Of a DNA stretch of 8,050 nt, positions 4,801 to 8,050 are shown piece by piece. This DNA comes from an uncultured Phycisphaerales bacterium (GTDB lineage Bacteria > Planctomycetota > Phycisphaerae > Sedimentisphaerales > Anaerobacaceae), in contig CALMMH010000647.1 of assembly GCA_937868145.1 (NCBI GenBank), positions 1 to 8,050 on the forward strand, given 5' to 3'. A program made the translations under genes and the position numbers. The notes under the pieces are model-generated. The model saw only the letters and a program-made list of their open reading frames with translations, had not been told where the DNA came from and did not search any database. Numbering within the stretch: the stretch's first letter is position 1; each line of letters starts with the position of its first letter.

Positions 4801-6339
4801 TCAACCGGCGTTGTTCGGATAGTGGGGCGAGTAGAGACATCGTTTCTTGCGGATCGCCAGTTTGCCGTTCTCGACGAATTCGGGACCGCGTTCCGACAGA
4901 TGGTCGACCATGCGCTGCCGCCATTGATTGAGCGTGTCCTGCGAGGCGGATTCGCCCGCCAGATCGCGGCATTCGCCGGGGTCGTTCTCCAGGTCGAAGA
5001 GCTGCTCCCTCCCATCGAAGGCATAGTAAATGTACTTCCGCCTGCCGTCGGTCAGGGCCGTCCAGTGCTCGTTGCTGTAGCACATCGAATGCTCGATATC
5101 GATGAAAGGACGCCAGTCGTCCGCTCGTCCTCGGACCGGATCGAGCAGGCTCCTTCCGTCCAGGTTCTTGGGAATCGTCGCCCCGGCCGCGTCGAGGAAG
5201 GTCGGTAGGATGTCTCGCAGTTCGACGGGCTGCGTCCGCTTCCCGCCTCGTCGGTCGTCCATGCCCATCCCGGCGGGCCATCGCAGGATCATGGGGATCT
5301 TCGCCGAGCCCTCATAGGCGTAGGTCTTTCGCCAGAGATTGTGGTCGCCCAGCATGTCGCCGTGGTCGGCGAAGAAGACGATCAGCGTGTTGTCGTAGAG
5401 ACCTCGCTTCTTCAAGGCCGCGAGGATGCGCCCGATCTGCTCGTCGATGAACGTGATCGAGGCGTAGTAGGCCCGGCGTGATTCCTGGGCTTGACGAACG
5501 CCGAGATCGCCGTGCCAGAGGCTCGGGTTGGGCGGATCGTCATGCGTGGCGTAGCGATTCCCCCAGTCGCCCACGCGAGGGGCGGGCATGTCCTCGGTCT
5601 TGTACAGGTCCAAGAATCGCTGCGGCGGATCGTAGGGACTGTGCGGCCGGGCGAACGAGACCTTCAGCATGAACGGTTCCGATCGGTTGTAGCCCTCGAT
5701 GAACTCGACCGCTCGACCGCCGGTCCAGGTCGTGGGATGAAGCCGCTCGGGCAGGGCATACGCCTTGGCGAGATAGTCGTTCCAGCCGATGCCGGTTGCG
5801 TCGGGATCGAGGTCGGGGGCCTGCTGCCTGAACCAGATTCGATAGTCGCTGACGAAGTCCGGCGTCTCGGCGCGTCCCGACTCGTCCACGAGCAGGCCGT
5901 GATAGCCGCGGAGCTTCTTCTGCGGGTACCAATGCATTTTGCCGATGCCGAACAGGTAGTAGCCGGCGTTCCGCATCGCCTGGGGCAACTCGAATGGGTA
6001 TTGTCCCGCGACGCGACCGTAGCCGAGCATGCCGTGATGCCAGGGAGAAAGGCCCGTCAGAATCCCGCTGCGGGCCGGCGTGCAACTCGGCGTCGAGGTG
6101 TATGCGTTCGAGAACCGCACGCCATCGGCGGCGATCGAATCCAGGTTCGGCGTCCGGATGAGCTTGTTGCCCGCGCAGCCGAGGCAATCGCCGCGATGCT
6201 GATCCGTCATCAGGTAGAGGATGTTCGGCTTCGTTCCCGCGTCGGCGGCGGATCCGACGCTGTGCAGTAGGAGCGGAATGCCGGCGGTTGTCTTGAGGAA
6301 TCCTCGACGCGTGATCTCTGTCGAACGGCAGCGACTCAT
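4801..6339 (-). CDS. Tat-exported sulfatase, Cys-type formylglycine enzyme (family S1)
   Basis: The product is 512 aa, normal for the family. Sulfatases hydrolyse sulfate esters using a formylglycine made from Cys or Ser. Residues 11-16 (RRGFLK) and the next hydrophobic segment form a Tat signal, so folding precedes export to the periplasm. The sulfatase domain starts at PNILYLMTDQHRG with metal ligands near Asp46 and His48. The signature CTPAR has Cys86 as formylglycine precursor and Arg90. GIGKMHW (Lys134, His136), ARPHSPYD (His233), FADHGDMLGDH (Asp325, His326) and Lys338 supply the remaining active-site positions. REQLFDLENDPGE is the usual C-terminal block. The ATG at 6339 has GAGGAG 6 nt upstream; longer versions start within non-coding-like sequence. 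The substrate is unknown; sulfated polysaccharides are the usual targets in planctomycetes. A formylglycine-generating enzyme is not in the window. Confidence 0.94.
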   Translation of the reverse strand: MSRCRSTEITRRGFLKTTAGIPLLLHSVGSAADAGTKPNILYLMTDQHRGDCLGCAGNKLIRTPNLDSIAADGVRFSNAYTSTPSCTPARSGILTGLSPWHHGMLGYGRVAGQYPFELPQAMRNAGYYLFGIGKMHWYPQKKLRGYHGLLVDESGRAETPDFVSDYRIWFRQQAPDLDPDATGIGWNDYLAKAYALPERLHPTTWTGGRAVEFIEGYNRSEPFMLKVSFARPHSPYDPPQRFLDLYKTEDMPAPRVGDWGNRYATHDDPPNPSLWHGDLGVRQAQESRRAYYASITFIDEQIGRILAALKKRGLYDNTLIVFFADHGDMLGDHNLWRKTYAYEGSAKIPMILRWPAGMGMDDRRGGKRTQPVELRDILPTFLDAAGATIPKNLDGRSLLDPVRGRADDWRPFIDIEHSMCYSNEHWTALTDGRRKYIYYAFDGREQLFDLENDPGECRDLAGESASQDTLNQWRQRMVDHLSERGPEFVENGKLAIRKKRCLYSPHYPNNAG

Positions 6340-6345
6340 TTCTTG

Positions 6346-6351
6346 CTCCTC
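6346..6351 (-). promoter_or_regulatory. Shine-Dalgarno GAGGAG deciding the sulfatase start
   Basis: Minus-strand GAGGAG lies 6 nt before the ATG at 6339, giving a product that begins nine residues before the Tat twin arginines. The 103-nt gap upstream (6340-6442) otherwise holds only a weak -10-like GATACT and short palindromes; no firm promoter or terminator is seen. Confidence 0.75.
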
Positions 6352-6442
6352 AATCATGGCAGGGCCCTGGGACGCACAGCCTTCGACAACCAGAGTATCG
6401 GACATCGTCCTCGGATGCAAGAAATGGCTGCCGACAGTCGGG

Positions 6443-8050
6443 TCAGAACACGCATTCCACACCGGGCAGCGACTTCTGGAGGCGTTCCACGCCTTCGCGA
6501 GTTACTCGGGTTCCGGTCAGAGAAAGGGTCGTCAGGAAGGAAAGCCCCTCCAAGTGCGTCAGTCCCGCGTCGGTGATGCCTTCGCCGGACAGTCTCAGCC
6601 ATTCGAGCGAGGTCAGGCCCGACAGATGCCGCAGGCTCGCATCGGTGATATGGTTGGACACGATCGTGAGCTTCTTGAGATTCTTCAGGTTGGCCAGACA
6701 CGCCATGTCCTGGTCACCGAACTCGATCTTGCTGACGTCGAGGTGATGTCCGATCTCCAGTGTCTCCAGGCCACGCAGATCGCCGAAGGCGGAGAACTCT
6801 CCTTCGCCGACAAGCACATGGTCCAGACTCAGCTCTTTGAGGGAGGGGAATTCCTTGAGTGTGGCCAAGCCCTTGCTCGTGATATTCACCTGCCATAGAT
6901 CGAGTCTTGTCAGGGATGCCGACTTTGTCAACTGGAGCAGCCCTTCGTCTGTCATGGGGGCATTTTGAATGGACAAGTTTCTGAGGGCGGGAAACGTCAG
7001 GAATATTGCCGCCGCTGTATCCGTGATCGTTTGTTCGCCCGTGTACAACGTCTCCAGGGATTTCAGTTCCGCCAACGACCGGAGGCCCCTTTCTGTGATC
7101 GCATCATCCACGCAGAACAACCACTTGAGCTGATCCAGCCCGCTCAAGTGGGTCAGGTGTTCGTCGGAAACATCGCCATACAATGCCAGGGACTGCAGAG
7201 ACTTCAGGTCTCCCAGGGAGGTCAGTCCTTCGCCTTTGACGCCGTAGCACCAGAGGTAGAGTTCCTTGAGGTCCTGCATCCGGGCCAGGTGGACCAGCCC
7301 TCGATCGGTGATCTCTCCTCCCTCCAGACTGAGCCTTCTCAACTTGGTCAGCCCGGCGAGGCTCGCGAGCCCTTCATCCGTGATGTTGGTCAATGACAAG
7401 CCAAGATCCTGTAGTGAGGTCAGATCTTTGATGTGGGCCAGGCCCTTGTCCGTTACCCACGTGCCATCCAGGGGCAGCGTCCTGAGCCCCTTGATCCTGC
7501 CGACGCCGGCCAACCACTCATCTTCCATTCTCGTACCCCACAGGCTGAGATACTCAAGCGATTCGATTTCGGCCAGGTCGGACGCCCCTTCATCGTTAAG
7601 TTCAGCGTTGGCCAGCGAAAGCCACTTCAGGTTCTTGACGTTCTTGAGAGGGCTTAGCCCTTCGACAGCCATCCTCGTGCCGGTCAGATCCAGTGCCTTC
7701 AGGTTGTGCAACTTCGCGACATCCGCCAGGATGGAATCGTTCGCGTTCTTGCATCTGCTCAGGTCGATCATTTGAACGTCGTCCGGCTGCAACGTGTCGA
7801 ACGGCGAGCCGGCCTGCCACGCGTCGTTGTCCACGTCGAGCTTGAGGGCTTTGCCGGCGGGAACGGTCACGTTGCCTCTGGCTTCGCCCAGCTTCCGCCA
7901 GTACAGCGACGTCGTGTAGCTGTCCGTCGGGAAGTCCCATTCTCGCGTGTAGAGCGTGCCGAGCGAGCGATCCGCCGGGAAGTGAACGACCCTCGACGCG
8001 CCGATCTCGGACGCGAGCGTCATGACCGCGTCAGGGTGTTCGCGGAGGAA
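6443..8050 (-). CDS. Leucine-rich-repeat protein, 5' end outside the window
   Basis: The frame is open to the right edge and ends with TGA at 6443-6445. At least 535 codons are visible. After a short N-terminal part (REHPDAV, HFPADRSLGTLY, LGEARGNVTVPAGK) come about 17 repeats of near 24 residues with the pattern TDEGLxxLxxLxxLxxLxLxGTxI. Repeats are regular except one near 6715-6810, which is longer and lacks the Gly-Leu anchor. The ending REGVERLQKSLPGVECVF is the usual cap of this repeat class. Such proteins are abundant in planctomycetes and are presumed to bind proteins; many start with a kinase, sigma-factor-like or membrane part that would lie outside this window. An ATG at 8023 has no Shine-Dalgarno sequence and sits inside conserved-looking sequence, so it is not taken as the start. 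The protein has no known target. Confidence 0.9.
   Translation of the reverse strand, partial: FLREHPDAVMTLASEIGASRVVHFPADRSLGTLYTREWDFPTDSYTTSLYWRKLGEARGNVTVPAGKALKLDVDNDAWQAGSPFDTLQPDDVQMIDLSRCKNANDSILADVAKLHNLKALDLTGTRMAVEGLSPLKNVKNLKWLSLANAELNDEGASDLAEIESLEYLSLWGTRMEDEWLAGVGRIKGLRTLPLDGTWVTDKGLAHIKDLTSLQDLGLSLTNITDEGLASLAGLTKLRRLSLEGGEITDRGLVHLARMQDLKELYLWCYGVKGEGLTSLGDLKSLQSLALYGDVSDEHLTHLSGLDQLKWLFCVDDAITERGLRSLAELKSLETLYTGEQTITDTAAAIFLTFPALRNLSIQNAPMTDEGLLQLTKSASLTRLDLWQVNITSKGLATLKEFPSLKELSLDHVLVGEGEFSAFGDLRGLETLEIGHHLDVSKIEFGDQDMACLANLKNLKKLTIVSNHITDASLRHLSGLTSLEWLRLSGEGITDAGLTHLEGLSFLTTLSLTGTRVTREGVERLQKSLPGVECVF

Noticed and set aside
6340..6462. Longer sulfatase beginning at 6462 and overlapping the LRR stop
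   Set aside because: A strong GAGGAG precedes the ATG at 6339, which places the Tat twin arginines near the N-terminus; the extra 41 residues would push the signal inward.
8021..8023. ATG at 8023 as the start of the LRR gene
   Set aside because: No Shine-Dalgarno sequence is present and the frame stays open to the edge with protein-like sequence, so the gene most likely starts outside the window.
1..8050. CRISPR array, insertion sequence, integrase or defence cassette
   Set aside because: No regularly spaced direct repeats, transposase or integrase motifs, or target-site duplications were seen on either strand.

Overview
The window is GC-rich and gene-dense. Almost everything is on the minus strand; the exception is a gene tail at the left edge. 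Tat-exported sulfatases, a long planctomycete-style leucine-rich-repeat (LRR) protein and a trigger factor linked to two unlike ClpP subunits together suggest Planctomycetota, possibly a Phycisphaerae-like lineage. This placement is inferred from gene content and protein style, not from a phylogenetic marker.

Layout from left to right. (1) Positions 2-208, plus strand: C-terminus of a PgeF/YfiH-type protein, ending tail-to-tail with the next gene. (2) Positions 225-3954, minus strand, read from right to left: trigger factor (tig), a clpP with a complete Ser-His-Asp triad, a second clpP whose triad Asp is replaced by Asn, and a small lipoprotein. A Shine-Dalgarno sequence touching the tig stop codon couples tig to the first clpP. 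No clpX follows inside the window. (3) Positions 3955-4411: a regulatory block with a candidate tig promoter, a strong intrinsic terminator, a possible small structured RNA or tRNA trailer, tRNA-Gly(GCC) and the candidate promoter of that tRNA. (4) Positions 4412-6339, minus strand: a complete Tat-exported sulfatase followed 17 nt later by a second sulfatase gene that has lost nearly all of its catalytic domain by an in-frame internal deletion. (5) Positions 6443-8050, minus strand: an LRR protein of about 17 repeats that runs off the right edge.

Trigger factor and ClpP act at opposite ends of a protein's life (folding at the ribosome exit and regulated degradation), and their linkage is common in bacteria. 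Here the usual clpX position is taken by a second, divergent clpP, which suggests a mixed ClpP1/ClpP2 particle. The sulfatase and LRR genes are typical planctomycete accessory content with no evident link to the proteostasis operon. I saw no CRISPR array, insertion sequence, integrase or defence cassette. The items most worth following up are the Asn-triad ClpP, the collapsed sulfatase, the trigger factor with a degraded PPIase core and the structured interval beside tRNA-Gly.
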